A DNA stretch of 64,000 nucleotides from Verrucomicrobiaceae bacterium (lineage in GTDB: Bacteria; Verrucomicrobiota; Verrucomicrobiia; Verrucomicrobiales; Verrucomicrobiaceae), in assembly GCA_027490195.1 (NCBI GenBank), contig JAIXYN010000025.1:60880-124879 (forward strand), written 5' to 3'. The stretch's first letter is position 1. Each line of letters starts with the position of its first letter. A program made the position numbers and the translations under genes. Of the stretch, positions 1 to 9,212 are shown piece by piece. The notes beneath the pieces were generated by a model. That model had not been told where the DNA came from. It did no database searches and saw only the letters and a program-made list of their open reading frames with translations.

Positions 1-296
1 GCCTGTACCACGTCCTCGGCGGCAGGCTTTCGCCGCTCGACAACGTAACCCCTGAAGACCTGCGCATGGAGTCGCTGGTCGATCGTGTGCGGGATCTCCA
101 CACAGAGGAAGTCATCATCGCCCTCGGCTCTGATGTCGAGGGGGAGGCCACCGCCAGCTACATCGCCGATCTGCTTCGTCCTGCCGGCATCGCCGTCACC
201 CGTCTGGCCCAGGGCATGCCTGCGGGGGGAGGGCTCGACCACGTGGATGAACTCACGTTGTATCAGGCTCTGCATGGGCGGCGGAAGATGGGCTAG
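1..296 (+). CDS. recR: Recombination mediator protein RecR, C-terminal part (5' end outside window)
   Basis: The reading frame is open from base 3 to the stop at 294-296 and enters from outside the window, so only about the last 97 residues are seen. They contain the end of the TOPRIM domain, with the RecR-typical stretch EVIIALGSDVEGEATASYI and a C-terminal helix ending TLYQALHGRRKMG. RecR works with RecF and RecO to load RecA on gapped single-stranded DNA. The internal ATG at position 66 is not the start: the residues before it (YHVLGGRLSPLDNVTPEDLR) are also typical RecR sequence. The N-terminal helix-hairpin-helix and zinc finger would lie upstream of the window. Confidence 0.93.
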   Translation, partial: LYHVLGGRLSPLDNVTPEDLRMESLVDRVRDLHTEEVIIALGSDVEGEATASYIADLLRPAGIAVTRLAQGMPAGGGLDHVDELTLYQALHGRRKMG

Positions 297-364
297 TGAA
301 AAAATGATCATCGTGCCGGATTCTTTGCTCGACTTTGGGGAATTGTTTTTAACAATCGCACAGC

Positions 365-1069
365 ATGAGCCAATATCACATCGCCCGCGACGGTCAGCAG
401 CTTGGAGTCTATTCAGATCAGGACATCAAATCAGGTCTTGCTTCAGGAAGCATCATGTCAACCGACCTGATGTGGACGGAAGGTCAGGCAGACTGGCAGC
501 CGGTGAGCAGTCAATTTGCAGCGGCCTGGCAGGCACCAGCTGTGCAACCGCCGGCATTCAATCCGTACGCGGCGCCGCAGGCCAATGTGATCTCTGCATC
601 TATGGCACCAACCGTTCAACTGGCCTCGCTGGGGCAGCGTCTGGCGGCGGCTTTGCTGGATGGTCTGGTAGCTTTAGTGGCCGTGGGCATTCCCTATGCT
701 GTTGCTGGCTTCAGTATGGCCATGGCTGGACATAATCAGCAGGATGACATTCCCCCTGCTGCGATTGGCGGCTTTGCCGTTGCTGGCATCGCCATTTTAG
801 GGCTCATGATCTACAATCTGGTGCTCTTGACCAAGCAGGGACAGACCATCGGCAAAAAATGGCTGGGCATTCGTATTGTGTCTCATCCAGACGGTCAGAG
901 GGCAGGTTTTGTCAAAGCTGTGCTGTTGCGTGGTTTTGTAAATGGCCTCATCGGCGCGGTTCCGCTGCTCGGGCTGCTTTACTCCCTCATTGACATCTGC
1001 TTCATATTTCGTGAGGACCACCGCTGCGTCCATGACTTGATTGGCGGCACCCACGTCGTCAAATGTTAG
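365..1069 (+). CDS. GYF-domain / RDD-family membrane protein
   Basis: This 234-residue protein has two parts. Residues 1-55 form a GYF_2-like domain (YHIARDGQQLGVYSDQDIKS, then a conserved W in LMWTEGQADWQPV), which usually binds peptides on the cytoplasmic side. After a Pro/Ala linker, residues about 85-230 form an RDD-type membrane domain: SLGQRLAAALLDGL carries the R and D of the family signature, hydrophobic segments follow at about 95-120 and 135-160, and the GKKWLGIRIV segment typical of RDD proteins is present. Function in this family is poorly known; transport has been proposed. It lies alone between recR and a convergent peptidase gene, with 13 bases to the latter. Confidence 0.8.
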   Translation: MSQYHIARDGQQLGVYSDQDIKSGLASGSIMSTDLMWTEGQADWQPVSSQFAAAWQAPAVQPPAFNPYAAPQANVISASMAPTVQLASLGQRLAAALLDGLVALVAVGIPYAVAGFSMAMAGHNQQDDIPPAAIGGFAVAGIAILGLMIYNLVLLTKQGQTIGKKWLGIRIVSHPDGQRAGFVKAVLLRGFVNGLIGAVPLLGLLYSLIDICFIFREDHRCVHDLIGGTHVVKC

Positions 1070-1082
1070 GAGTCACTTCGGA

Positions 1083-1454
1083 TCACTCCAGTCCCAGCGC
1101 CGCTACTTCGTCTTCATCCAGTCCGAGATAATGCCCCAATTCGTGGAGGAAGGTGATGCGCACCTCATGGCGGTAGGTGGTGAGATCACCTGAGCATTCG
1201 TCCCAGAGATTGTCGAGAAAGAGGCGGATGCGCGGCATCTCGTCCGGAGTTTCCGGAAACCCTTCACTGCGGGAGAGTCCTTCAAACAGCCCGAGAAGGT
1301 CTGGATCAAGGTCTTCATCAATGTCAACCAGGGCATCCATCTCCGTCAGCTCAATGCGGCAATCGAGTGCTTCATTGCGAATTTCGCTCGGTAATGAAAG
1401 CAGCGTGTCTTTGACGACTTTGGTGGCGATAGTGAGAAGGCGAGGGAAGCGCAT
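1083..1454 (-). CDS. Small zincin-like metallopeptidase family protein
   Basis: This 123-residue protein carries HELGHYLGLDEDE near its C terminus, i.e. HExxHxxGxxE, the zinc-binding signature of the minimal 'possible metallopeptidase' (zinicin-like) family. The length fits that family. There is no signal peptide, so it probably acts in the cytoplasm; substrates are unknown. It starts with ATG at 1454, six bases after the stop of the M1 peptidase gene upstream on the same strand, so the two are probably co-transcribed. Assignment rests on the motif and size. Confidence 0.78.
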   Translation of the reverse strand: MRFPRLLTIATKVVKDTLLSLPSEIRNEALDCRIELTEMDALVDIDEDLDPDLLGLFEGLSRSEGFPETPDEMPRIRLFLDNLWDECSGDLTTYRHEVRITFLHELGHYLGLDEDEVAALGLE

Positions 1455-1460
1455 GGTTGG

Positions 1461-4079
1461 TTACTTGCCCGCCTTCTTTTCGGCGGCGGCTGGCTGTGAT
1501 TTTTTCTTCAGGGTTTCGAGTTCTTTCTGCTGTTCCTCGGCCTGCTTTTGCAACTGCTGCACGCGGTCCCAGAGTTTTTTGAGATCGGCGGGGCTTTCCA
1601 GGCCCGCACGGATGTCCTGCACGGATTTGGTAGCCGCCTCGCGCAAGGGATCAATGCGGGCATTGCCGCCAGCGAGCAGCGGTTCCAGAACGGCCAGAGC
1701 TTTGGGATCGCGCAGGGTGCCGAGGGCCTTGGCACTGGCTAGACGCCAGTAGTTGCGTGGGTCGGAGATTTTGGTGGTGAGAAAATCGCGCACAGCGTCG
1801 CGCTGTGCATTTGTGGGCCGACGCGCGAGAAAAGCGACTGCATCGAATGCGGTGAATGCATCGCGACCGCGGAGGTCGTTGAGAGATTGAAGCCGGGCCA
1901 GCACGTCAGGAACGGCAGATTCATCGTCCTGAGCACGCAGCGCTTTGATGGCGGCGAGTTGGAGCGAGTTGTTGAAACTGTTGCCGCTTAGCTGTGTGCG
2001 GAGTGCTTTGGCGACTGCTGCGTCGCCGGGGCGTGCCCCCCAGGATTCGATGATGGTGGCGAGAATGTCGGGGTTCTTCTCGGTCTGCGCCATCTTCCAC
2101 AGGGTTTCCTGCGACTCTGCTGTATGCAGTGCAGCAAGAGATTGCACAACGGTCCTGCGCACGCGTGCATCGGGCTGGTTGCTGCTGCCTGTAATCAACG
2201 CCACACGGGCTTCAGGGGCGGCAATTTTCGCGAGGGCTTTCGCTGCCTCGGCACGGACTGCAAAGAAGGCGTCTTCGCGCAGGGCAGTACCGAGTTTGTC
2301 GATGTCTTTGTCGTCGAGCGTGCTGATGGCGAGCAGGCGGCCGATGATGTCGGCTTGCAGTTGTTTGTCGAGCATTGGACCCGGCGGTGTGAAGGCGATC
2401 TTGGCCAGCATAGTGTAATCGGGATCAATGCGCACCAGTTCCGGCTGGGCAGGCAGCGGGAAGTAAAATTCTTCGACCTCCTTGCTGACGTCTGCTTTGA
2501 AACGCAGTTGGGCTTTTTGTCCGGCGATGGCAAAGCCGATTGGTAAGGGCACGCGGAAGAGGCGAACCTGCTCGCTGAGCTTTTGAGTCTGCCGCACGGT
2601 GATTTTGGCCTGCTTCGATCCGGCGTCCCACGCATAGTCGATTTTTAATTCCGGCACGCCGCCGTGGAAGAGCCATTGATCAAAATACTGATCAAACGAA
2701 AGCCCGCTGATTTCCTCGATGACGTCCTGAAGATCTTCGGTGCGGACGATGCCGTTGCGATGACGTTCAAGATACGTCTTGATGCACTTGCGGTACAAGT
2801 CCGCGCCGAGCTGGCTGCGCAGCATGTGGAGCACCCAGGCACCCTTTGGGTAGGCGCGCGAGTCGAACTGCTGCATGGGATCGCCATAGTCGCGCCAGAC
2901 GATGGGGCGGGTGTCGTTTGCCTGAAACACCTGCTGGGCTTCCTGCCAGAGTGCATACTTCATCGCATCGGTACCGAGTTTCTGCTCTTCATAGAGAATG
3001 GTGTAGTAACTGGCGAAGCCTTCGTTGAGCCAGAGATGAGACCAGTCACGGCAGGTGACGAGGTCACCGAACCACTGGTGAGCGGTCTCGTGAGCATCCA
3101 ACTCATGCAGTGAGCGCAACTGCTCGGTGTCGGAGTTGAACAGCATGTCGGCAGCTTCGAAGGTGCAGCTCGTGTTTTCCATGCCGCCAGCGATGAAATC
3201 GAGGCAGTAAACCTGATAGTACTTATCCCAGGCAAAGGGCACGCCGATTTCCTTCTGGTAAAATTCGATGATCTTGCGGGTGTCGGTAAAAGCATTTGCC
3301 GCCTGAGCGGCGTGCGAAGGCGGGACCAGCATGGCGAGGGGCAGATTTCCAGCCTTGTCTTCCAGCTTGTGGAAGTAGCCTGCCGCCATCGCGATGAGGT
3401 AGTTCACATGCGGCTTGTCCTGCAGCCAGTGAAAGGTCACGAGGCCATTGTCGCCAGGCTTTTCGCTTTGCAGTTTGCCATTGGATATGACCTGCATGCC
3501 CTTGGGGACGTGGGAGATGACTTCGCTGGTGAAGCGCTCATTGGGGTAATCGTAGCTGGGGAACCAGAAGCGATGCTCCTCCGCCTCGCCTTGGCTCCAT
3601 ACCTGCGTGTCGCCTGCTTTGTAGCCCATTTCCGGCGTGCGGAAATACAGGCCGTGATCGGGCTGCACGGCAGAATAGGTGACGGTGACCGTCGCTTCTG
3701 CGTCAGGTTCAATCGGTTTGGAAAAGGTGATGATGAGTTTGTCTTCCGTGACCTGATGTTCCGCGACTTGCGCACCTTCCGCCGTGATGGAGGCGATCTG
3801 CAAATCCACTGCATCGAGTTCCAGTTTCTCCAGCGGCAGGGCGATCGGCTTGAAACGCAGTGTCGCGGTGCCTGAGATGGTGCGTTTGGCAAAATTGGGC
3901 GTCACATCGAGCTTCACATGCAGAATGTCCGCCCGCCGGTCTCGTGCATATTTTCGGCCAGGGATGAGCTTCAAAGGCTGGGGCATCAAGTGCTTGTCAC
4001 AAATCCGGCAGTCGGATGAATCGGCTGCGGCCTCCTGGGTCAGCAATGCGACGGCAAGAATGAGATGGTGGATGCGCAT
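1461..4079 (-). CDS. Secreted M1-family aminopeptidase with C-terminal HEAT repeats
   Basis: The mature protein is a gluzincin of the M1 family: GGMENTS (variant of the exopeptidase GxMEN motif), then HETAHQWFGDLV (HExxH) near residue 330 and LWLNEGFASYY giving the third zinc ligand Glu. The C-terminal third, roughly residues 590-830, consists of alpha-helical repeats of HEAT type, and the tail is Lys/Gln/Glu-rich. The chosen start, ATG at 4079, gives 872 residues and a clear signal peptide (MRIHHLILAVALLTQEAAA). An in-frame start at 4124 would add 15 residues ahead of the signal and overlap the divergent gene region. It likely removes N-terminal residues from peptides in the periplasm or outside. 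Confidence 0.88.
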   Translation of the reverse strand: MRIHHLILAVALLTQEAAADSSDCRICDKHLMPQPLKLIPGRKYARDRRADILHVKLDVTPNFAKRTISGTATLRFKPIALPLEKLELDAVDLQIASITAEGAQVAEHQVTEDKLIITFSKPIEPDAEATVTVTYSAVQPDHGLYFRTPEMGYKAGDTQVWSQGEAEEHRFWFPSYDYPNERFTSEVISHVPKGMQVISNGKLQSEKPGDNGLVTFHWLQDKPHVNYLIAMAAGYFHKLEDKAGNLPLAMLVPPSHAAQAANAFTDTRKIIEFYQKEIGVPFAWDKYYQVYCLDFIAGGMENTSCTFEAADMLFNSDTEQLRSLHELDAHETAHQWFGDLVTCRDWSHLWLNEGFASYYTILYEEQKLGTDAMKYALWQEAQQVFQANDTRPIVWRDYGDPMQQFDSRAYPKGAWVLHMLRSQLGADLYRKCIKTYLERHRNGIVRTEDLQDVIEEISGLSFDQYFDQWLFHGGVPELKIDYAWDAGSKQAKITVRQTQKLSEQVRLFRVPLPIGFAIAGQKAQLRFKADVSKEVEEFYFPLPAQPELVRIDPDYTMLAKIAFTPPGPMLDKQLQADIIGRLLAISTLDDKDIDKLGTALREDAFFAVRAEAAKALAKIAAPEARVALITGSSNQPDARVRRTVVQSLAALHTAESQETLWKMAQTEKNPDILATIIESWGARPGDAAVAKALRTQLSGNSFNNSLQLAAIKALRAQDDESAVPDVLARLQSLNDLRGRDAFTAFDAVAFLARRPTNAQRDAVRDFLTTKISDPRNYWRLASAKALGTLRDPKALAVLEPLLAGGNARIDPLREAATKSVQDIRAGLESPADLKKLWDRVQQLQKQAEEQQKELETLKKKSQPAAAEKKAGK

Positions 4080-4165
4080 AATGGCGGCGACCATCCCGAA
4101 CCCGGCGCCGGGTGGCAAGCACAATCAGGAAGGAGTGCCTCCTTGTTGGCGTATTTATCCGGTAC

Positions 4166-5569
4166 ATGCTCACCTTCTCCGACTACAGCAAAGGATCTTC
4201 GCGCCTGCAGCGGCGTGATTTCCTGCGCATTGGCGGGCTGGGACTGGGCGGGCTCGGGTTGACCGATCTGATGGCACTCAAGTCGTTGGCGGCTCCCCAA
4301 AAGTCGCTGCTGAAGGACAAGTCTGTGATCTTTCTGTTCATGCATGGCGGGCCGTCGCAGTTTGAAACTTTTGATCCGAAGATGGATGCGCCGTCGGAGA
4401 TCCGCAGCGTTACGGGCGAGATCAAAACCAAGCTTCCCGGGGTGACCTTTGGCAGCACGTTTGAAAGGCTGGCGAAGCTGGCGGATAAGTTCAGCATCGT
4501 GCGTTCCTTCGTCACCGGAGATGCGGTGCACGACATCAAGACCATCGTCGGCAAAGACACGATGAAGGCGAATCTGGGATCGCTTTACTCACGCATGGCC
4601 GGGCCGCTGCGCAAAAGCAGCGCGATGCCGACGAACGTGGCGCTTTTTCCGCAAGCGGTTTCAGCCATGGCAGGGCCTGTGATTAAGCAATTCGGCGACT
4701 TCACCTCCAGCGGCGAATTTGGAACGACGTATCAGCCTTTTGTGCCCGGTGCAGGGAATGGCGCGCAGGCGGACATGACCTTGAGCATGGCGCAGGCCCG
4801 GTTGGATGATCGTCGCGCTTTGCTCTCTTCATTGGATCAATGGCAACGAACTATGGACGGCTATCAGTCCATCGCAGGCGTGTCGGAGTTTCAATCCCTC
4901 GCCTTCGATGTGCTGCGGCGCGGAGTGTCGGATGCGTTTGATCTTTCCAAGGAAGACCCGCGACTCATCGCCCGGTATGATACCGCTCCTTTGCTGCCCA
5001 AGGACCGCATCAGCACGCAGTGGAACAACCGTGAGCATTATGCCGACAACGCCGCTACTCTTGGCAAGCTGCTGCTCATGGCGCGGCGGTTGTGCGAGCG
5101 CGGCTGCGGCTTCGTCACTGTCACGACGAGCTTTGTGTGGGACATGCATGCCGACAACAACAACGCCCCCTGCCGCACGGGCATGGACTACGTGGGACGT
5201 CCGTTTGACCATGCGGTGTCCGCATTGATCGAAGACATCGAGTCGCGCGGCCTTAGTGAAAAAATCATGCTCGTCTGCTGTGGCGAGATGGGCCGTTCAC
5301 CCAAGGTTAACGTCAAAGGTGGGCGTGATCACTGGGGTGGTCTGGCGCCGCTCATGATTTATGGCGGCGGCTTGAAAATGGGCCAGGTGATCGGGCAGTC
5401 GGCACGCAATGGTGGCGAACCCATGTCAGAGCCGATCACAATTCCCGATTTGATTGCCACCATCATGCACACGCTGGTGGATTTGGGCGAGGCGCGTGTC
5501 ACTGACGGACTGCCTCCGAGCCTGCTGAATGTGCTGACTCGTGGCGAGCCGATTCGAGGGCTCATTTGA
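4166..5569 (+). CDS. DUF1501 family protein with Tat signal
   Basis: The protein of 467 residues begins with a twin-arginine signal (RRDFLRIGGLGLGG at about residues 17-30) and continues with FLFMHGGPSQFETFDPK, a hallmark of DUF1501, a family abundant in Planctomycetes and Verrucomicrobia. The C-terminal half has the alkaline-phosphatase-like core features seen in the family (CCGEMGRSP, GRDHWGG). The family is related to sulfatase/phosphatase folds; substrates are unknown. The ATG at 4166 is preferred over an in-frame start at 4112 because it places the Tat motif near the N terminus. Ten bases separate it from the HMA protein downstream, suggesting an operon. Confidence 0.87.
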   Translation: MLTFSDYSKGSSRLQRRDFLRIGGLGLGGLGLTDLMALKSLAAPQKSLLKDKSVIFLFMHGGPSQFETFDPKMDAPSEIRSVTGEIKTKLPGVTFGSTFERLAKLADKFSIVRSFVTGDAVHDIKTIVGKDTMKANLGSLYSRMAGPLRKSSAMPTNVALFPQAVSAMAGPVIKQFGDFTSSGEFGTTYQPFVPGAGNGAQADMTLSMAQARLDDRRALLSSLDQWQRTMDGYQSIAGVSEFQSLAFDVLRRGVSDAFDLSKEDPRLIARYDTAPLLPKDRISTQWNNREHYADNAATLGKLLLMARRLCERGCGFVTVTTSFVWDMHADNNNAPCRTGMDYVGRPFDHAVSALIEDIESRGLSEKIMLVCCGEMGRSPKVNVKGGRDHWGGLAPLMIYGGGLKMGQVIGQSARNGGEPMSEPITIPDLIATIMHTLVDLGEARVTDGLPPSLLNVLTRGEPIRGLI

Positions 5570-5579
5570 ATTTCTCATC

Positions 5580-6131
5580 ATGAAAACCGCGCTTAGACTT
5601 CTTCTCACTCTTGGTTCCATAACGGCATCTCTCCCCGCCGCCGAAAAGCAGCCGGCCGTGACCTTTTATGTCTCTGGCGTGGAGTGCGGGAGCTGCGTGT
5701 ATGTGGTTCAACAGTCGATCAGTCAAACGAAGGGTGTGTCAGAGGCGACTGTCATTCAGGTGATTGACAATTGCGCCAACGTAGTCTTTGACCCGAAGGT
5801 GGTAAGCGAGCACCAGATCGCGCAAGCTGTGCGCGAGGCGCTGCCCATTCACGGCATGCCTTATCTGGCAACGCTGAAGCTCCATATGCCGGATTATGCG
5901 AAGCATGCAGCGAAAGTGGACGGCCTGTTTGCGCGCTGGAAAGGCTGGGTGGAACTGGAGACAGTGGACAAGGCCAAGGGTGAGTTGCTCATTCACTTTC
6001 ACGAACTCAAAAGCGATCCAAAGAAAACCGGTCCGCAGGGCTGGAGTCTCGCGCAATTGGCCGCAGCGATGAAGGCACCCGAACCGAACGGTTTGGGGCT
6101 GGATTTCAAGGTGGTGACTGAAAGCTTGTGA
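5580..6131 (+). CDS. Secreted heavy-metal-associated (HMA) domain protein
   Basis: This 183-residue protein has an N-terminal signal peptide (MKTALRLLLTLGSITASLPAAE) followed by an HMA ferredoxin-like fold (FYVSGVECGSCVYVVQQSI). The Cys-Gly-Ser-Cys pair is the CxxC metal site of copper/mercury-type chaperones. The C-terminal half (about residues 95-183) is not recognised. It is exported, which is unusual for a soluble CxxC metallochaperone. The start at 5580 is ten bases after the DUF1501 stop; a longer frame from 5541 would overlap that gene and lose the signal peptide. Metal specificity cannot be told from sequence. Confidence 0.78.
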   Translation: MKTALRLLLTLGSITASLPAAEKQPAVTFYVSGVECGSCVYVVQQSISQTKGVSEATVIQVIDNCANVVFDPKVVSEHQIAQAVREALPIHGMPYLATLKLHMPDYAKHAAKVDGLFARWKGWVELETVDKAKGELLIHFHELKSDPKKTGPQGWSLAQLAAAMKAPEPNGLGLDFKVVTESL

Positions 6132-6168
6132 ACGGCTTCTGCGAGCCACCCTGTGATACAGAATCAGG

Positions 6169-7581
6169 CTACTCCTCGGTCTTTTTCTTCTTCTTTCCTT
6201 TGCCCTCGCCTTTCTTCTTTTCGTCGCCGGACGAGGCTTTGACTTCGGCATGGGCGGCGGGGATGGCAGCACTGAGTTTGGACTTGATCTCGCTCATGCC
6301 GACTTCTTTGGCGAGGTTGGTCCATTCATAAGGGTCTTTGGTGTGATCGTAGAGTTCCTCGGTGCCGTCGGCGTAGCGGATGTAGCGCCATGTTGCATCA
6401 CGTACGGCGTGATTGCCTTTGCCGTGGGTGCAGACGGCGACGCCATCCCATTTGGCGGTGGGGTCTTTGAGCAGGGGCATGAGGCTTGCACCTCTGACGT
6501 GCTCCGGGACGGGTAGGCCGGTAAGTTCGCAGATCGTGGGATACATGTTCAGGTAATCGACCGGTGCAGCGCTGGTCGTGCCCGGCTTGGTTACACCCGG
6601 GGCGACAATGGCCATGGAGGTGCGCGTGGTTTCCTCCCAGAGGGCAAACTTGCGCCAGTGTTCCTTCTCGCCGAGATTCCAGCCGTGATCAGTCCACCAG
6701 ACGATGATGGTCTTGTCCTTGCGGGGGCTCTGATCGAGTCCGTCGAGCAACCGCCCGACCTGGTCATCGAGGAATGAAATCGTGGCGAGATAGGCTTGAA
6801 CGGCCTTCTTCCATTGGTCGCCTTTGATCACGGCCGCATGATCGCCCTCGGGTCCTGCCATGCGCACGCCGGTTTTGGGGATGTCATCGAGATCGTGCTC
6901 TTTCGTCACGGGCAACTGGATATCGGCTAGCGGAAAGCGATCATAGTACTCCTTGGGCACATACCAAGGCAGGTGGGGCTTGATGTAGCCGAGGGCGAGG
7001 AAGAGCGGTTTGTCCGCAGGCGCGGTCTTGAGCTGGTTGATGGCCCAGTCGGTGGCTTTGTAGTCGCCCATGTCGGAGGTCTTGGCATCCACCGGACCCC
7101 AGTCGAAGTGGCCGCGCTTGAGGCCGTTCAGGTTCTCCTCGTGTTCTTGGATGGAGGGAAACAGGCCCTCCCATTTCGTCCATGAATCGGTGCGTCCTTC
7201 GCTGCCGTATCCATGGTAAATTTTGCCACCGCCGAGGGTATTATACCCGCTGGCGAGAAAGTGGCGGTTGATCGTGAGCACATCCTTCATCACCCCCTGC
7301 GCTGGATCACCATTGGTATAGATTCCGGTCTGCCATGGGCGCAGACCGCTCATCAAAGCCGCGCGTGAAGGATTGCAGGCCGGTGCGGCGCAATGCGAAT
7401 TGGTGAACGCCGTGCCTCGGGCCACGAGGCGGTCGATGTTCGGTGTTTTCGTCTGCGGATGGCCCCCGAGGTAGCTCGTCCAGTCGTTCAAATCATCGAC
7501 GGCGATGAAAAGCACATCGGGTTTTGATTGAGCGACTGCAGCAGAACTGAGCAGCAGGAAAAGGGCGAAGAAACGATTCAT
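6169..7581 (-). CDS. Cysteine-type sulfatase (iduronate-2-sulfatase-like)
   Basis: The 470-residue enzyme has a signal peptide and the type I sulfatase signature CNPSRAALMSG at about residue 68. The Cys of CxPSR is converted to formylglycine by a separate maturase. Metal ligands appear in VLFIAVDDLNDW and later in WWTDHGWNLGEKEHW. Overall order and length match the iduronate-2-sulfatase-like group (S1_7), used by Verrucomicrobia and Planctomycetes to desulfate polysaccharides. An unusual feature is the C-terminal tail of about 20 residues that is almost only Lys, Gly and Glu. It is followed on the same strand, upstream, by the sugar dehydrogenase gene with a gap of about 49 bases. Confidence 0.9.
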   Translation of the reverse strand: MNRFFALFLLLSSAAVAQSKPDVLFIAVDDLNDWTSYLGGHPQTKTPNIDRLVARGTAFTNSHCAAPACNPSRAALMSGLRPWQTGIYTNGDPAQGVMKDVLTINRHFLASGYNTLGGGKIYHGYGSEGRTDSWTKWEGLFPSIQEHEENLNGLKRGHFDWGPVDAKTSDMGDYKATDWAINQLKTAPADKPLFLALGYIKPHLPWYVPKEYYDRFPLADIQLPVTKEHDLDDIPKTGVRMAGPEGDHAAVIKGDQWKKAVQAYLATISFLDDQVGRLLDGLDQSPRKDKTIIVWWTDHGWNLGEKEHWRKFALWEETTRTSMAIVAPGVTKPGTTSAAPVDYLNMYPTICELTGLPVPEHVRGASLMPLLKDPTAKWDGVAVCTHGKGNHAVRDATWRYIRYADGTEELYDHTKDPYEWTNLAKEVGMSEIKSKLSAAIPAAHAEVKASSGDEKKKGEGKGKKKKKTEE

Positions 7582-7630
7582 GGCCCGCCTTGAACGTGGC
7601 CATGATCAGGGTCTTGCAGTGAAGCTTTGC

Positions 7631-8905
7631 TCAATCGTCGTCCTTCTCCAGGCGATACAGCGCCCCATCTTGAGAGAGCAGCACGGGTTCTCCATCGAGA
7701 TCTGCCGTGACGAGGGTGGGGTTGAACTTGTGCTCCGGGTCCTTGCGGTGAAGAACGCTGCGGCGGACGGGCAGGCCGCTGGCGGGGTCGATGCCCAGCG
7801 CCCAGACAGTGCCATAGCCCCAATCGGCGAAGAAAAAAGCGCCGTCGAGCTGTGGCAGTTTTCGACCGCGATAGAGCAGGCCGCCGACGATGCAGATTCC
7901 TTCGCCACGCATGCGGGTGTAGGCATGTACGGGATCGGACGTGGCCATGTTCGGCAGATAGCTGTGCGCGTGAAAGGCACTCTTTGCGGGCCCGTCTCGA
8001 TCACTCCAGCCGTAGTTGGCACCCGCTTCGACGCGGTTGATCTCCTCCCAGAGGTCCTGGCCGACATCTGCGCACCAGAGCTGGCCGGAGCGTGCGTCAA
8101 AGGAGAGTCCCCAGGGATTACGAAAACCGAGGGCGAAAATTTCGGGGCGCACGGTCTGCACTTTGGAGAAGGGATTGTCCTCGGGGATCGCGTAAGGCAG
8201 CTTGCCGCTGCGGCCGTTCACATCGATGCGCAGGATTTTGCCATGCAGGACCCAGGGATTTTGCGCCAGCCGATAGGGGTCATCACGCAGGCCGCCGTCA
8301 CCCAGCGCGATGTAGAGGCAGCCGTCTGGCCCGAAAGCGATGTGACCGCCCCAGTGGTCTGCGAGTGGCTGGGGAATCTCCAGGAGCACGCGCTCGGTCT
8401 CCGGCAGTGCATCAGGCGTGGAGTCCTTGGAGGCGCGCATCTCGCTGATGACGGTGCGGCGGGGCTCGTTTTGCGAGTAGCTGAGGTAAAATAGCCGGTT
8501 CTCAGAAAAACGGGGATGAAAGGCGATGCCATGCACGCCCTCTTCGAAGAGCACAAGACCCTTCATTTTTTCACGGAAATCTAGAAAGGGCCGCCACTGG
8601 CCGCTGCCGTCCAGCCGCACAGCGCAGAATTCGCCCCGCTGCATGGCGATGACCTGCTCTCCGCCAGCATCGGGCATCGAGGCCAGCATGACGGGAGAGT
8701 CGAACTCACGGTCAAAGGCGAGTTTGCGCAGCACGATTCCGGTCATCGGCTCTTCCGGGAGCTCCAATGGCGGGATTTCCGGCGCTGCCGGGGCGGGCAG
8801 GGGTGGGGCGATTTCAGGAATGGCCGAGTAGCTAAAAGCCGACGCGAAAAGGGCCGCCAGCATCAAGGCGTGCAGCCAGAGGCGGTGAAATAGGAAAATT
8901 GTCAT
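7631..8905 (-). CDS. PQQ-dependent sugar dehydrogenase (soluble aldose dehydrogenase type)
   Basis: The 424-residue secreted protein shows the six-bladed propeller pattern of the glucose/sorbosone dehydrogenase family: VHGIAFHPRF, GGHIAFGPDGCLYIALGDGG, GFRNPWGLSFD and CADVGQDLWEEINRVEAG. These resemble soluble aldose sugar dehydrogenases, which oxidise sugars in the periplasm using pyrroloquinoline quinone and calcium. The ATG at 8905 gives a signal peptide (MTIFLFHRLWLHALMLAALF) followed by a proline-rich linker; a start at 8938 would only add residues ahead of it. No PQQ biosynthesis genes are seen in the window. Confidence 0.85.
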   Translation of the reverse strand: MTIFLFHRLWLHALMLAALFASAFSYSAIPEIAPPLPAPAAPEIPPLELPEEPMTGIVLRKLAFDREFDSPVMLASMPDAGGEQVIAMQRGEFCAVRLDGSGQWRPFLDFREKMKGLVLFEEGVHGIAFHPRFSENRLFYLSYSQNEPRRTVISEMRASKDSTPDALPETERVLLEIPQPLADHWGGHIAFGPDGCLYIALGDGGLRDDPYRLAQNPWVLHGKILRIDVNGRSGKLPYAIPEDNPFSKVQTVRPEIFALGFRNPWGLSFDARSGQLWCADVGQDLWEEINRVEAGANYGWSDRDGPAKSAFHAHSYLPNMATSDPVHAYTRMRGEGICIVGGLLYRGRKLPQLDGAFFFADWGYGTVWALGIDPASGLPVRRSVLHRKDPEHKFNPTLVTADLDGEPVLLSQDGALYRLEKDDD

Positions 8906-9212
8906 CGGGAGGTTGGGAATTCTGACTGCATGGACCATGCCATCCTGACAGCCTTGGATGTCCTTTTGCTCGAATTACATCGGAAGAATGCAGGTGGCAT
9001 GAGGTTTTCTGCAACATGATCGTCCCGCGTGCCTGCGTCCTTTGATTCGTGGACATGTCCCACGTCCAGACGTGCTGGCTGGGTTTGCAAGCCTGATTTC
9101 AGCGGTGGGAATTGGGAAGTACGTGCGACAGGGAGCGTTAGACACCCGCGAGAAACTTTTTCCACGTCTTGCACTCCTTCTGTGGCATGCCAATGGTGGG
9201 TGCTCCTTTACG
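8906..9212. promoter_or_regulatory. Divergent intergenic region with two abutting palindromes upstream of purF
   Basis: About 307 bases separate the divergently transcribed sugar dehydrogenase and purF genes; I see no gene here. A perfect palindrome GGACATGTCC at 9051-9060 is directly followed by CACGTCCAGACGTG at 9061-9074 (6-bp arms, 2-bp centre). They lie about 140 bases upstream of the purF start and could be operator sites or a leader structure. No PurR box of the Escherichia or Bacillus type and no riboswitch was recognised. Confidence 0.4.
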
